Source: Orthonyx spaldingii (Eukaryota > Chordata > Aves > Passeriformes > Orthonychidae). Taken from it: 64,000 bases of DNA. The notes under the pieces were generated by a model. It saw nothing but the letters and a program-made list of their open reading frames with translations. It searched no databases and had not been told where the DNA came from. Numbering within the stretch: the stretch's first letter is position 1; every line of letters begins with the position of its first letter. Below, piece by piece: positions 1 to 12,219 of the stretch. The stretch lies in NCBI GenBank assembly GCA_013397795.1, contig VZTJ01005907.1, forward strand, positions 845,445-909,444. Reading direction: 5' to 3'. The position numbers were made by a program, and so were the translations under genes.

Positions 1-3000
1 CCATCTCATTTGCTTTTCCCTTCCATGTTCTCAGATAGAGCAGTCTGACCTCAGCATGGAGACTTTTAGAATTTAACCAAAACACGTGAAAGACTGAAAG
101 ACTGTTTCACCGATTTAAACATAGAACACCGACCTTAAAACCATCCTGAATTGTTATCTACCTTAAGAGAACAAGAAACAAGAGATACTGTACTACTATA
201 GGATTTTCAGCTACAGCTGTTCAGTAAGTTTTAAATTTTATTTCACTTTTTTTTCAATATTTTCTACAGAGAAATTGCCAAGAAATGCTACAAAATATCA
301 TGAAGGCTATGCACCTGGAAACAAGAGAAATGAACATGGAAGCTCACAGATTACCATCTCTCCCCTCAATAGCTTTAAATCTAAAAGCACATGTTTAAGG
401 CAGAATACTTATGCAGTGGGAAATATAGAAAGTAATACATTTTAATGATGATACCTGTGGGGTGGGGGGAGGAGGGAAGACAGGTTTCCCCTTTCCTCCC
501 ATATACTTCAGGCAAGATTTTGGACCTGAAAAAGTTTACACAGCCCCAAATTAGTTACTTTTGGCGGAAGAGAATAACACAAATACGTTATGAAACAGAT
601 CCATACAGTTTCACACCAAGAACAATAAACGAGCATCACAATGTTATCTCATTTATTCTTGGGAGTTTTTCATAACATGTTCTCACCCACACACCCTTCA
701 GACTTATTCCAGGGGAACACACAGCACTAACTGGCATATATTTTACTCTGCAATCTTTCCTCAAGATAAAAACATTTTTTTCTTAAAATGTTCTTACTCA
801 TTCCTCCAGGAAACACTGACATTAGCAGATCTGATCAGGGACAAAGTCTCTCCAATGGTTAGACAGTGTTTATACTTACAATAAAAAAAACTCACAACAG
901 ACTAAGCCCTCTGGGATGAGTAAGCAGAAAAGAACATCTAGACCAGTGCAACTATGCCATATGTTTCTTCATTAAAACAACTGTGCAACGCTGAGTCGAG
1001 CACACGAACTCTGCCTCTCCAGTAAGCTCTGGGGAAAATGACCTTATTTTTTTACACAGCTTGCCCTTTAAGCAATTGTCGTTTGAAGGACAGCAAACCA
1101 CAGGCAAACAAACTCGATCATCCTCCAAGGAACCCTGAAATAGTTCAGCCCTGATAAAAAGTTCTTAACGGGCTCTTCCCAGAAGCACGCATATTTTTTC
1201 ATAAGCATTTACCTAAGAAAAGTGAAGGAATGAAGCACACAAATGCCGGTTTATGTAAGCCCATTCATGTGCAAACACGCGCATAAATACCGAAGACTGA
1301 AACGTGGGATCTCATTCGAAGGTACTTAAGAGTGCAAATGTCTGACTTCGTGCAAACAAGATCTTAACACCTGAGGTTCTGGGGACTGGAACTTAAAACT
1401 TTCATGGTGAGAAATCGGTCTTGGTCACGATGACAGGCAGCTGTAGTAAATATTTGGCTTCTGAAGGCATCAAGTGTTTTGCATATATAAATGTTGACAA
1501 CTTAGTTAAGTAGATCTCAGACATTCATAAAGCTAAATTATATTGAATTCAGTTACAGGTATACCGCACAATATGTAAAGCTTGTTCATTTTCAGTTTTA
1601 TATATGTAAAAACACTTCAACACTTTTTTTTTTTTTTGTCTGTGCCACTCGGTTTTGCTAGGCCTCACAGAAAAGATGCATTTCACTGACAGAATGAATT
1701 GTTTACCCTTCTCAGGGATGAAAAAACACAAACGGACTCTGGTCTGGAGACTGAATTATCTGTGCAAATGTACAATTAAGACAATATGGCCTTTTGAGCA
1801 AACTTAGAGATGCAAAATCATCCCATTCAGAACATTTTCAGTCACAGTATGAAATGTAAAGAAAACAAAACCCCATTACATTTTGCTATCCATAAAGACA
1901 AGTTTTTAAAATTCACTTCTGAATCCATTGGACAGAACAGAGGACTAAAGCCCTTTCAAAACATTTCCCTGCATGGCTTACTTATCTACGGGAAATTAAT
2001 AAAATCCTCATTGTGATAACTAGTGATCATCATTGCAACTGCCCCTACAATTGCCAAGATGCCTTCTCTGGGCTGTTTATAAAGGAGAATCAGGAATTAC
2101 AAAAGTGTATGAGGGTTCAAGAAATGTTAGACCCAAGATTATTATACCTTTCCCCTCCACTGTGCCAGTGGTAAAGTACCTGTGACCTTCCACTATAACC
2201 TTTAATTTCCTTTCCTCAACAACACTTGCTAGCAAAGAAATCTCAGGTCCCTGAATTTCGAGTACCTGTGATGAAAGAAAAGCCTCTAGGCCATAGTCCC
2301 ATAATCCAGAGCTAGACTATTTGAACTTGACTATATAGATCCATATGCCACTCCTAACAGTGATTTTGATGAGCAGAAATCACTGACTAATGATGCCCAG
2401 GAGGTATTTTTCTACCCTCTGCAAAGCCATTAGCATAATTTTCAAGATTCTCCATTACCCACTACTGATAGACCTTTCTATCACCATGGCATATTGCAAC
2501 TAAAGTCTCCTCAATTTTATGCCCTTCTTCCCTAGAAGCATGCCAAGAATCACTGTACCACACCATGAAGCAACTAACTTTGCCAACAGGTTGACAGCAG
2601 CTGCTTCTGAACATCTGGCTTAACCTGTTGCCAGGAGTATAATTATCACCTATAATGCTTAACTTCCTGAGATGTTGGCAAGAATCTCAATTTCTGGTAT
2701 GTTTTTTTACCCATATAATGGACAGCAATTATCAGAGATAAACTAGAGACTAGAAAAATTCCTCCCTTCTAGACCTAGGTAGCAAAAGCTGTCATCTCAA
2801 GATATGACTTCATATGCATTTTGGGCACAGTATTCAAAAAAACCCAAACCCCCAAACATTATTCTTTGAATACCAGTCTTCCTCCTGGTTCATTCTACTG
2901 GTAATGACAAGAGACAGATTATTACACAGGGCTACTCAGAGCCACCTGATACGTCCTGAGAAAAGGCCTGCCTTTAACGGGTAGCATGTACAAGGGCCTG

Positions 3001-3456
3001 ATAAAACACACAGTCATAATGAAAAAAAAAAAGATGAAAGATCCTTGGACTAGCTAATTTATCGCTAATTTTTCCTATTTGGTTTCACACTCTCATCCTT
3101 TACACATCAGAACAAAACCTCTCTGTTACCTCAAATTTTTCACACTCTACATGGGTTTGACTTTGATAGTCCCATGGGTTTTGAGGGCATACTAGTACCA
3201 ATATTCCTCCTGAAATCAGAATCGGGGTTTTTCCTTTCTGGAACATGAGAGTGTGAACTGTTCCCAGTGTAACATTTGATACAGTTTAGATCACTTCCTC
3301 TGCTGAAGCAAATTTATGACAGAGAAAGAAGCTGAGAAGGGAAAGGAGTAAATGAACTTCTAACATTGCTAAGAAGCTGCCAGACAAGCGATAAGCTGGT
3401 GTTACATTATTTAACATTTATTGACAAATAAGGAAGGTAGAAATTATTCCCCTCTT
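1..3456. other. Unique AT-rich sequence, no gene recognised
   Basis: I see no recognisable repeat or conserved protein here. The first 2 kb has scattered CpGs and several minus-strand poly(A)-signal hexamers (for example at 237-242), so it could be part of a minus-strand 3' UTR, but nothing proves it. A 40-codon minus frame (1402-1524) lies in it without a convincing splice acceptor. A T14 tract sits at 1624-1637. Confidence 0.4.
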
Positions 3457-3797
3457 TCACATGGCTTTCTGTCCAACAGGCAGGTTTCTGTCCAAGTTCT
3501 TCCCATCTTTTCTGTACATGAACCCTTCTTTGTCAAAAGTGATCCTATCACCAGGCTCAAACATCACTAAAGGCTTCATGGCTAAAGGTTCGTGGCTAAA
3601 GGTTTGCCTGTCTTGAATTCACAGGTACCTTGTCTCCATAAACCATCTTTGTTTGTGTTCATTAGGTCATCTACATAACTTGTTACTGGGGGGACAAAAG
3701 GATGTAAAAGTGTTGCCAGAGCTATTCTTTTACCTCTTTCCCACTCCCCCAAATCAACTCTCTCCTGTATATCCTGTGAAAAATGCACAGTTGAGAC
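3457..3797 (-). pseudogene. Minus-strand open frame broken by a 14-bp tandem duplication (unidentified)
   Basis: Two minus-strand open frames abut here, one from about 3797 down to 3606 and one down to a TGA at 3457-3459. They are in different phases, and the switch falls on a 14-bp-period duplication (12-bp copies at 3579-3590 and 3593-3604). Fourteen is not a multiple of three, so the duplication itself explains the shift. Without it the frame is continuous for over 100 codons. I do not recognise the product. A YVDD-like tetrapeptide occurs near 3665, but no other reverse-transcriptase motif accompanies it. An acceptor-like tract (tttttcacag on the minus strand) lies near the upstream end. 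Chance open frames of this length do occur in 64 kb, so this is a weak call. Confidence 0.2.
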
Positions 3798-5483
3798 CTA
3801 CTAGCCAAATTTTAAAACTGTATTCTTTCTCCTTAAGTATGACCATTAACTTCCTCTCTTGACTTCAGGTGTCTTGCAAAGCTGAAGTATTCACCTCCTG
3901 TGTTTTTGGTTATGTTCAAGATTTTTGAAGCTTAAATTCACAGACTTTAACCATGGTTTGCTAGGAATGGGAAGCGAGCATGCCCAAGAGTAATCTCCTT
4001 CACTCCTTTGCACATTGGGAATTCGTATACCTTACAAGGTGCTTCAACACTATAAAACACTTAAATTAGACTTGCTATTCTTCTTTTGTTTAATGATCCT
4101 AGAATGTCTTCATATGCAATGTCTTTTGTAAGTGTTGCCAAACAGTTGTGGAGACTTCATTAGTAATCCTGTCTGCTTTGTCATAAATGGAAAAATTGAG
4201 CAAAGAATTATTCAGTTCTGACCAAAGTAGCATTCAAGGGATTTTTAATTTTATTTAATTCACAGCTAAAATATACACTGATATATAACATGTGGTAATG
4301 CATACTTCTACTTCTGAGAATAAAATTTATCCCTTACACCAACATATTGCTCCAGGGTAGCTCAGAAAGGAAATTACATAGCCTGTCTTTGCTTTAGCTT
4401 TTCAGGGAGTAAAGCGAAAATAACCATTGGTGGTTATTGAGTAAGATAAAGTATTTAGAAACAAAAGTGCTCTATGCAATATTTCTCATTGCAAAGTGTA
4501 CAACACCTTCAATATTCACAGCAAGCGTTTACAGGCCATGAACTTGAAGAGCACATTGTTAAAGTATTCTCCCAAAGGCAACTATCAGTGTGGAATAAGA
4601 AAAATAATTCTCAAGCTGGTTTTATTGTGCCTATCTACAGGACACAGGTGAATACCCATAAGATCTGCTATTGATTTAAACACAAAATAAGTGTGGATGT
4701 GAGAAGCACACCCAGATTCTAGTTTACAGTCAACTTGTGTAAGCTCTTTCTAAGTCAGGTATTTCAGAGTGGTCTGTCTCTTTACCTACCTAGTGTTTTC
4801 CTAGTTATTTCCAAACACAGACCCCATCTCATGGGAGTTCAGTATTTTAGACAAGAAATAACTTTTTTTTTCCCCAGAAGATAAATATTTTACTGGGCAA
4901 TGCCAATAAAATAGCAGCTCAACAGGACCAAGAACATCAGATACTGATCTTGTAAATCTATGGCTTTCAATTCTGCCTCTAATTATGGAATAGCATGGAT
5001 TCAGTAGAGCACAAAGGTATTTTCTTGTGTCAACAGGACCATAGCAATGCTCAAATACTTTTTGTGCTTTGGTTTAGTATCTTATGATATATCTGTTGCT
5101 TTTAGTATTCATGTCTCAATCCTGATTCACCTTCAGTGAACCGGGTGAACTTGATTCATGCCCATGCAGATGGTCACATTCAAGCTCATTGGCACATCTC
5201 ACACACCTGAAAGATCACCTGTCCTGTGCCTCTTGGCTCACATAAGTTGCTTAACCAAGCTCTATTGTGCACCATGTAACAAAATATCTTCCCTTTTTAA
5301 GGAGGCCAAATACATTATCTGCCCTTCACTGTTCATGTTGACTTTTCTGTATTAGTACAATGCCTCTGTTAGCAGGGAACAACAGGGACCTCAGCTCCAG
5401 GCAATCCAGACTTCCTGCACTGTGTTCCCTTCCAACTCGGCACCACAGGGGTCTGGTTTTTAACCTCTGCTCTACCTCCACAG
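3798..5483. other. Unique AT-rich sequence, no gene recognised
   Basis: I find no repeat family, RNA gene or convincing exon here. Base composition is similar to the flanks. Confidence 0.4.
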
Positions 5484-5704
5484 TGCTGCAGTCATGGCAG
5501 GCAGAGAGCTGTACAAATCTCCAAACACACTTTGTTGGCCTTGCTGCGAACAGAACCACAGCTGCATCTGTCCCTTCCCCAACCCACCAAGGGCTTCCTT
5601 TTCTCAAGAAGAAAGACCTCTGGTGGGAAGATCCAAGCTGGGAAGAAAAGGAGAAGTACGAAAGCTGTATATTCAGGAAATGCTGTTCAGTGCTCAGTTT
5701 CTTG
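5484..5704 (+). other. Splice-flanked open segment, possible exon
   Basis: A strong acceptor (ctctacctccacag, AG at 5482-5483) precedes the segment, and a good donor (cttg|gtgaga) follows 5704. Two forward frames are open across the whole segment, one of them open from 5360 to 5731. I recognise neither translation, and chance pairs of splice-like sites are common, so this is only a candidate exon. Confidence 0.12.
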
Positions 5705-6939
5705 GTGAGAAGAGCAGGAATGACAAATTGATACAGGGGAGGAGAGAATTATTAAGAGAACACAGCAGGTGAAAAGGAGTTCTGAGACCTGCTATATCAC
5801 TGGGGTGTGCTCCATTTCCACATGGAACGTGCAATCTCTTTTACATCTAAGTTGAATCCTGTTACACTTGCCAGCAACCTGCATGCAAACTCCAGAAGTT
5901 CATACCAAATACTGCATTTGATGGAGGTCTGTATTGGAGACACAGGAATAGACACTTAAAGGCATCAACAGGCTATTCAAGTGCTTCCAGGAAAACACAG
6001 CACAGATACTGACTCAGCAATAACAGCTCTGCACAGGTTTCCTGTGAATCCTCACATATGGACATGTATTTAGAAACTAAAGGCTCTAGTTAAGCCCACT
6101 GTAATTGATATACACATGCTCTGTAATTTCCCTATCTTATACCAACAGGTCTTTGGGTAAAGCTGCCTTGAAAGGTGCAGTGTGATTGCCACAGATTAGT
6201 ACTTTTTGGTATAGCCAGCCTCAAAGCCTCCCTCAGCCATCAACAAGAACTTTGCGTCTCTGGGATGTAAGGTTTCCTCACTTCGGCACAGAATAGATGA
6301 GGCTATGCAAGATGAGCAACAGTAGGACACTTTTAAAGCTGATGTAGGAGCAAAAAGCAGTGTTGAAATGCAAACAAAATGCAGTCCTTTTGCTCTCTTC
6401 AAGACTTGTCACTAACTGAAAAAAGGTGGCTTCCTCCTTTCTGAGGAACAGATTTGATGTTGCTGCATCTGTTGTGGCTTTATTCAACACTGTGCTGAGC
6501 ACCAGAGAACTGTGCACCTTTTGCAATGCAAATACTTTTTTTCACCTCTCAGTTGCCTGGATCAGCCCCATTTCCAGCTCATGATATAATATTCCGATAA
6601 CTCTGTTTCCACCCTTATTTTCCACTAACAGAAAAAAACGCTGCCATCATTGATGTAATATTTAGTTCAAAATGCTGATTATTTTTGCCTTTTCTAAAAT
6701 GCAGAGCCTTTCAGAATATTTTCTCCAATCAAGTATGGTAATGGACATGAGACCACAGCTGAATAAGCTGCAATAGTATTAAGTCACCCTTCTGCCCATT
6801 CTTCTCTACAGCTACACAACTAAAATATATGTAACCAGGAGTGGGTGGTGCTTTGCAGCTTCAAGCAGACAGACACAAAGTATGGAGAATGCAGAGAAGC
6901 AAACATGCTGCTCTAACCTCCAAGGAACATTCAGAAGAT
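5705..6939. other. Unique sequence, nothing recognised
   Basis: I see no repeat, RNA gene or convincing exon. Short minus-strand frames here are unremarkable. Confidence 0.4.
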
Positions 6940-7064
6940 ACAGTTGGTTAGAACATGGTGCTAATAACACAAGGTTGTGGGTTTGGTTCCCATACAGGCC
7001 ATTCACTTAATACTTGATGATCCTTGTGGGTCCCTTCCAACTCGGAATATTCTGACACTCTACC
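6940..7064 (+). mobile_element. tRNA-Ile-derived SINE with CR1-type tail (TguSINE1-like)
   Basis: Positions 6941-7003 track nuclear tRNA-Ile(AAT). They show cagttggttagaacatggtg, an anticodon loop ctaataa at 6961-6967 with AAT in the centre, a B-box-like gtttggttcc at 6981-6990, and an end resembling the acceptor strand (aggcca). The tRNA 5' end with most of the A box is missing or degraded. The following 60 bases contain ttgatgatccttgtgggtcc and cttccaactcggaatattct, which match the 3' end of avian CR1 elements. A tRNA-Ile head with a CR1 tail is the build of the passerine SINE families including TguSINE1; this is recalled knowledge. Such elements are copied by CR1 reverse transcriptase acting on the shared tail. 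CpG decay in the tRNA part shows an old, inactive copy. Confidence 0.85.
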
Positions 7065-7397
7065 TTAGACATGTTTTTCACCTTAAGTAAATAACGCAAG
7101 TATCACATTGAAAAAACGGTTAAATACATGGAAATCTTAAAAATAATCAGGTAAGCAAATCGAGTTCATAAAATGAGAATGTTTAAGCAACATAAGGAAG
7201 GAATAATTAAGAGAATAAAATTATTACTTACTGAAACAGTAATACAAAACCTTATTCTTGCAAAAGCAGTTGTATAATAAAGGGTTGGGTTATCCAACAC
7301 ACAGATGAGTTCCTGAGATGTCAATGGGTGACAAATCAGATAGGAAGAACCAGAGACTGCTTGACTACAAGGAAGGAGTTTCTCATATCATCCTTAA
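7065..7397. other. Unique AT-rich sequence
   Basis: Nothing recognised between the SINE and the next open frame. Confidence 0.4.
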
Positions 7398-7703
7398 CTT
7401 TTAAGATATCTTGCCAGACAAGGAGGATATGCTCTAAGGCCAAACAGCCTAAGCAATGTGTTGAAGGCTGAGAAGAAATTTGTAGCAGAACAAGTTGAAC
7501 TCAATCCCTTAATCAATGGGTCATCACTGCTTACCAACACCTGCAAGATAAAGATCTTTATGTGGCAGTTTAAAAAGGAAGACCAGCTAGTGGATGAAGA
7601 GAGGTTAGTTGCATATTGCAGCATTACTGTGCATGGGATTTTACACCAAGGGAAATGGTCTGTAATGAAAGATCCCAAGAGTTTTGTTACATTACAGAAG
7701 TAG
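7398..7703 (+). other. Unidentified 102-codon forward open frame, open on both strands
   Basis: The forward frame is open from just after a TAA at 7395-7397 to a TAG at 7701-7703. It begins next to an acceptor-like tract (catccttaacttttaag). The first ATG comes only late in the frame, so it would have to be an internal or terminal exon. The minus strand is also open across nearly the same interval (7394-7714). The translation is mixed in composition and not low-complexity, but I recognise no family. Confidence 0.12.
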
Positions 7704-8790
7704 GGTTCACACACTCACACCTTGCAAGTAAGAAGCCTCAAGCAGAAGCATGAAAATCTACAAATTTATCACTTAAGTCTATATTTCATATTTTCTAACT
7801 AATTTTACCTCATGAATAACTTTCCACCATAATACTGAAAGAAATAGTATGGTTATGATCCTAAGGGAAATGCCTAGCAACTTCTATCTCCTGTACAGCT
7901 TCAAAGGTGTGGACAGCAGCACAAGCTGACTAATGAAGCGAGGCGCTTGAACTGCAACTGCAGATTTCAGACCCGAGATGGAGGGCACACTGCAGGCCAG
8001 TTCAGGCGTTAGCAGGCAGAGGCCACAGAGGGATGAATTCACCTCACCGTGTCAGAAGGCATCTTGGAAAATAAAAATCTTATTCTTCACGTCGCCTTGT
8101 TCTGCTGGGGATGAGGGAAGATGAGCACCGTAAGAAGCCTTCTAACCAGATCATTCACTTATTTTTTTCCATTTGTAGGACAGAGTCCCCTGTATCACCT
8201 TGTTTGTTGTTGGAAGACTATCCCTGCTACACAGGCTTGGTGGACCTATACTCTAAGAGCACTGCATTTGCTGTAGGCAGGCAGATGTGCTTCCTGTCCT
8301 GGAAATAGGCACTGGAGAATGCTGCTGGGATTTTTCCCTAAACATCCTTAGGAAGTAGACTTCAAACAGAAATGTTGCTACGCTAAGTACCAGATGTAGC
8401 TACGTGCTCCACGAACATGTTTTAATGATTCCAAATTAGGGAGAGTGGTAGAATGGCAGGAACCAACTTTAGGGCAATTTATATCATCTTAAAATAATGA
8501 CTGGGGGAGGAAAAGTAAGAGTAAAATGGTAACCCGCACTTCGAACATTCAACCAGCAAGCACAACAATATCAAGGGTGTGAAATGCTTTGGAACACAGC
8601 TAAGAATGAATCACCAGGGTTCCTCTGCCTACAGAAATCTGCAATGCAGAAAGCTAATAGATTTTACTCAGTTGATACAGAGCTTCAGCATGGGATATAT
8701 GTACTTACATGTCCAGACTGCAGACCTGACAGACCAAGTAGTATAGAAGAGGGCCCCTCTGTATTAAAACTGGAATCCACCCCACAGATT

Positions 8791-8810
8791 TGTGTGTGTG
8801 TGTGTGTGTG
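8791..8810. repeat. (TG)10 microsatellite
   Basis: Ten perfect TG units, with a short TG-like edge on the left. Confidence 0.98.
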
Positions 8811-9406
8811 CTCTCTCCTTACAGTGAGAAAGAAAAGTCCTAACCCTAGAAACCAAACCCAAATGGTGCCTTACATAAGACCTCTAAAGTCAAAGGTAAT
8901 ATAAGTAATAACTTAGACAATCGCTTCATATTTTTCACAATATATTTTCAAGAGCTTTATTTTTGCAATACATAGAAAGTATTTGAAAAGCTGTGACCTG
9001 AAAGAGCACAGAAGTTCATAGTGACGCTGACATCTGCTTAACCTCACACCTCTATTTCTGTTCCTACTACAGCTATGACTGTCACTGATGTTAATCAGTG
9101 TCACAACCTTTCATATTAGCTCTAGAACATAGAAACATAGAACAGGGAGGGGAGGAAGAAGAAATATGGCAGAAAAAATTACTTTCTGTATTTAATTATC
9201 AGCATGACCCGTCTTTAACCCAAACACTATGGTTAATAGACTTCCTGTAGCCATCATGTGATTAGCAGCTTTTGCACCTGTTGGTGTATTTAGGCATATA
9301 TTTTTGAGTTAACGGCCAGTGTCTCTTTCTAAATAAGCCACGACTACATTTTAAATTGCTTAAGTCAACTTCCTCAAGCAACCACAAAGCAAGACGTTCT
9401 CGTGGG

Positions 9407-9428
9407 AAAAAAAGAAAAAAAGAAAAAA
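9407..9428 (+). repeat. A-rich purine tract
   Basis: Runs of A separated by single G, of the type AAAAAAAGAAAAAAAG. Confidence 0.95.
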
Positions 9429-11639
9429 GTGCTAGACATCAGTTTTCAGCTCAGAAAACCTCAACTAAACTCAGCAATTATTTTATCAGAAGAAGGGAAA
9501 AACAATTAGAAACTACCTGGTCAAAATAGAGAATAAGAAATATAGAGTGGAATAATAGGGTCACAGGTGGAAAAATATCTTTATCTATGTTTTATCTTCA
9601 CTTTGAAGTTCTGTTGCTTTACCCTGATTATCATAGATAACAAGTTCTCTGAGGGCAAACATTGTAGTATTCCTCTACAACTGCTCAGAACAATATAACT
9701 AATTCCCATTTGGGGAGAGAACAGAAGGCTTCTGGCACAGGGCCCCTCACAGAGTTGCTCTAACAACTCTCTTATGTGTTTGCACCTGGAAAATAATATC
9801 ACCAAAAAAATACAAGTTGAAGGTTTTTGATTTGTTGAGTTTTTTTAAGAAACAGCAGAAATTTACCCTATTCCTCCTTTCCCTTGTGTCTCAAAGCATT
9901 GTTATTAAAACACTTTCTGTCTTTCAGGTTATGTTTCAGGATCAAATTTTGTGATCATAGTTTACATTACTCCCAAAGTACCACATTTTGATTTCATCCT
10001 CATCTCCACTCATTCCTTTATCAGACCTCCTTGATGGGGCAGAGCTGGATTTCTACTCCCTGCCCGAGCAGCACACCCAGCTCCTTTCCCACCAAAGGTG
10101 CAGGGGAATGACTGTGTGTGTCTGGGGTGGGTTTCGCTCAAAGGCTTTATATGGACTTTGTATGTAGTGTCGCCACATAGGGCCTGGTTACCAGGCAGTC
10201 ACTGTGATAGCGTGACTGCATTTGTTTGAGACCATTGCTACAAGGACATGGAAACAGCTTCATTTACATTTCTTCCACTGGTATTCGTTCATGGTTTCAT
10301 ATATAGGAAAGAATGGGAAAGATACTCTAATACCAAATACCATGACACTGGCACTACCAGTTCAACTGTATTTGTGGGTTGCATAAAATACAATCCTTTG
10401 GAATAGTTAAGGCTGTGTGTTTATATATATATTTATTTTTTAGCATGGACAAGACCCAAGATACTGACTGCCACTATCAGATTCTGGCTTGCAGTCAACT
10501 GATCCCTTTGTATGCCCACACCGAGCTTTTGCACGAGCTCTGACCAGACACAGCCCTCAGCTCAGTCTGCTCAAATTGAAGCAAGCACTTCTTCATGAAA
10601 GATTGCTCTGTGCTAAACATGCAACCACTGCCCAGCATCGCATGGAAGAGAAAGAAACAAATTGTGAGTCTTTCTTCCAGCTCACTTTTTTATTTGGACA
10701 AAGAGCCATTTCTGCAAAAGCTGAGGGTGAAAAGCAAATTTATTATCAGGTCTTACTTTTGCCCAGACCAACAAGAAGGTTGGGAGCTTGTAGAAGAATT
10801 TGGTAACTAGATGATAGTGAAAGAAGTGAAAGAGGGAATCTGAAGCTTTCACCTTGCTACAGAAAACAGCCTGACAAATAACTAGCAGGACAAGCAACCT
10901 AACCCTCCACAAGGACAAACCTGGGAGTTTGTCGCCATCATCATCAGATAAAGCCCTTCAATCTTTGTGCAGAAATTGTGTTAACCTTCATAAATGCCTC
11001 CTATCTCATCTCCCCATGAAGCCATACACTTCCGTATATCATTACTGCCTCTATAACATGCTAGTGACAACCAAGATGTGGTTTTGTTGCCCCAGGGTTT
11101 ATTGCTTGATTTCTGTTTTTGAAGTTGCTGTATCTGCTCTGAGTACTAATTATGGTTTTGTACTTATGGTTTGAAGAATGACGTTTAAAAAACAGCAAGC
11201 AAGATCAGAATTGCTAATATAGAAAAGTAGTTACGCTGGTTTACCTTAGGTTTCACTATATAGTTTTGACAGGGGTGATACATATATTTCTCAGGCACTA
11301 GGCACATTGGGTAGCCATGAATTAGACAGCTACAGATTTGGGTTTTCCTACTTACTCACATTTTTCCCCTTAGCTATTTAAGAAGTCGAGAAACCTCAGG
11401 AGCGTTAGGTTATGTGATAAAGATTCATTTACATACACCCAAATGAGCATAGAGAGATAGCAGCAGGAGGGGAAGCACAAGTAATACCCAGCCCTAGCTA
11501 GTTACAGGAGCAATGAGTTCACACAGCGTGATCTTCACAATCCTAGAGGAGTACAGAGGCACAAGGGCAGGAACCCAAACTGAGAAGAGACTTAGACCCC
11601 TCCTGGGGCTGTCACAGCAGGGCTTCAGGCCTAGAGTCC

Positions 11640-12190
11640 AGACATGAAACCCATCAAGATGAGTCAACACTAGAATGCCTTTTGGATGGAGGGGGGTTAC
11701 TGCCCAGGGGTATGGGACACATTGTGGAATATGGGAGCAGAGACATTTGGGATTGCAGAAGACTTTCTACAGGATATTAGGGAAGGCACCAGAGGCAGTG
11801 AAAGGAATGGATTTAGGTGACTTGAGATGTGGGGAAAATAGAGAGATAAATGACTATAAAAGATTGGTCACATGTAACCTGTTGGCTCTTTGGTACACTT
11901 GCCTGGCTGCACCCACCCTGACTTCTTATCAAATTAATTTCTAACTTTTAGGCTGGATGAGGGATTCTATTCATTACGCACATGTGTGTGTACAGAGATC
12001 TGAGTGCAGCTACTGGAGTCAGATCTGGGTTTGGAGTGTCCATGTATCCATGGAGTGAGCACAGGTGTGCAGGGGAGCATGCAAGTGCAAGCAAGGCCTG
12101 AGCTGAACTAGCTGGTGAGGAGTGAACCAGCCGAGGAGTCAGGGGTGTCTCTAGAGGCTAGAATACAAGGGAATCAGATACTGGAGACCA
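11640..12190 (+). mobile_element. Possible LTR-like segment
   Basis: A G-rich stretch is followed by a TATA-like gactataaaaga (about 11852-11863). About 70 bases further on comes an aaattaattt that could be a decayed poly(A) signal (11931-11940), followed by unusual sequence with repeated agatctg words. The order TATA then poly(A)-like signal is LTR-like. I found neither TG/CA ends nor a target-site duplication, and I cannot name a family. Old unique sequence is the alternative. Confidence 0.22.
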
Positions 12191-12219
12191 GGGCCAAAAA
12201 TACATATACTTTTTGGCCC
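12191..12219. repeat. Perfect 10-bp inverted repeat (hairpin)
   Basis: Left arm gggccaaaaa (12191-12200) and right arm tttttggccc (12210-12219) are perfect reverse complements around a 9-base loop, tacatatac. It is too short to be a microRNA precursor on its own. Confidence 0.95.

Larger units (their letters stand above)
7704..11639. other. Unique sequence with short simple repeats
   Basis: This stretch holds a (TG)10 microsatellite at 8791-8810, an A-rich purine tract at 9407-9428 and a short (TA)n near 10423-10434. I see no exon or repeat family. A forward frame at 8584-8904 runs through the TG repeat and is not credible as a gene. Confidence 0.4.

Noticed and set aside
444..526. Possible C/D-box snoRNA (C box atgatga, D box ctga, short terminal A/T stem)
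   Set aside because: No internal C'/D' boxes, and the stem is only four weak pairs.
1402..1524. 40-codon minus frame with slightly higher GC near its end
   Set aside because: In-frame stop just upstream, no good acceptor, no recognised product.
3660..3680. YVDD-like motif suggesting reverse transcriptase
   Set aside because: No LPQG-type motif or other RT landmark lies at the expected distance, so four residues are not evidence.
9124..9150. catagaaacatagaa as a reversed CR1 tail
   Set aside because: Too short and not followed by any CR1 sequence.
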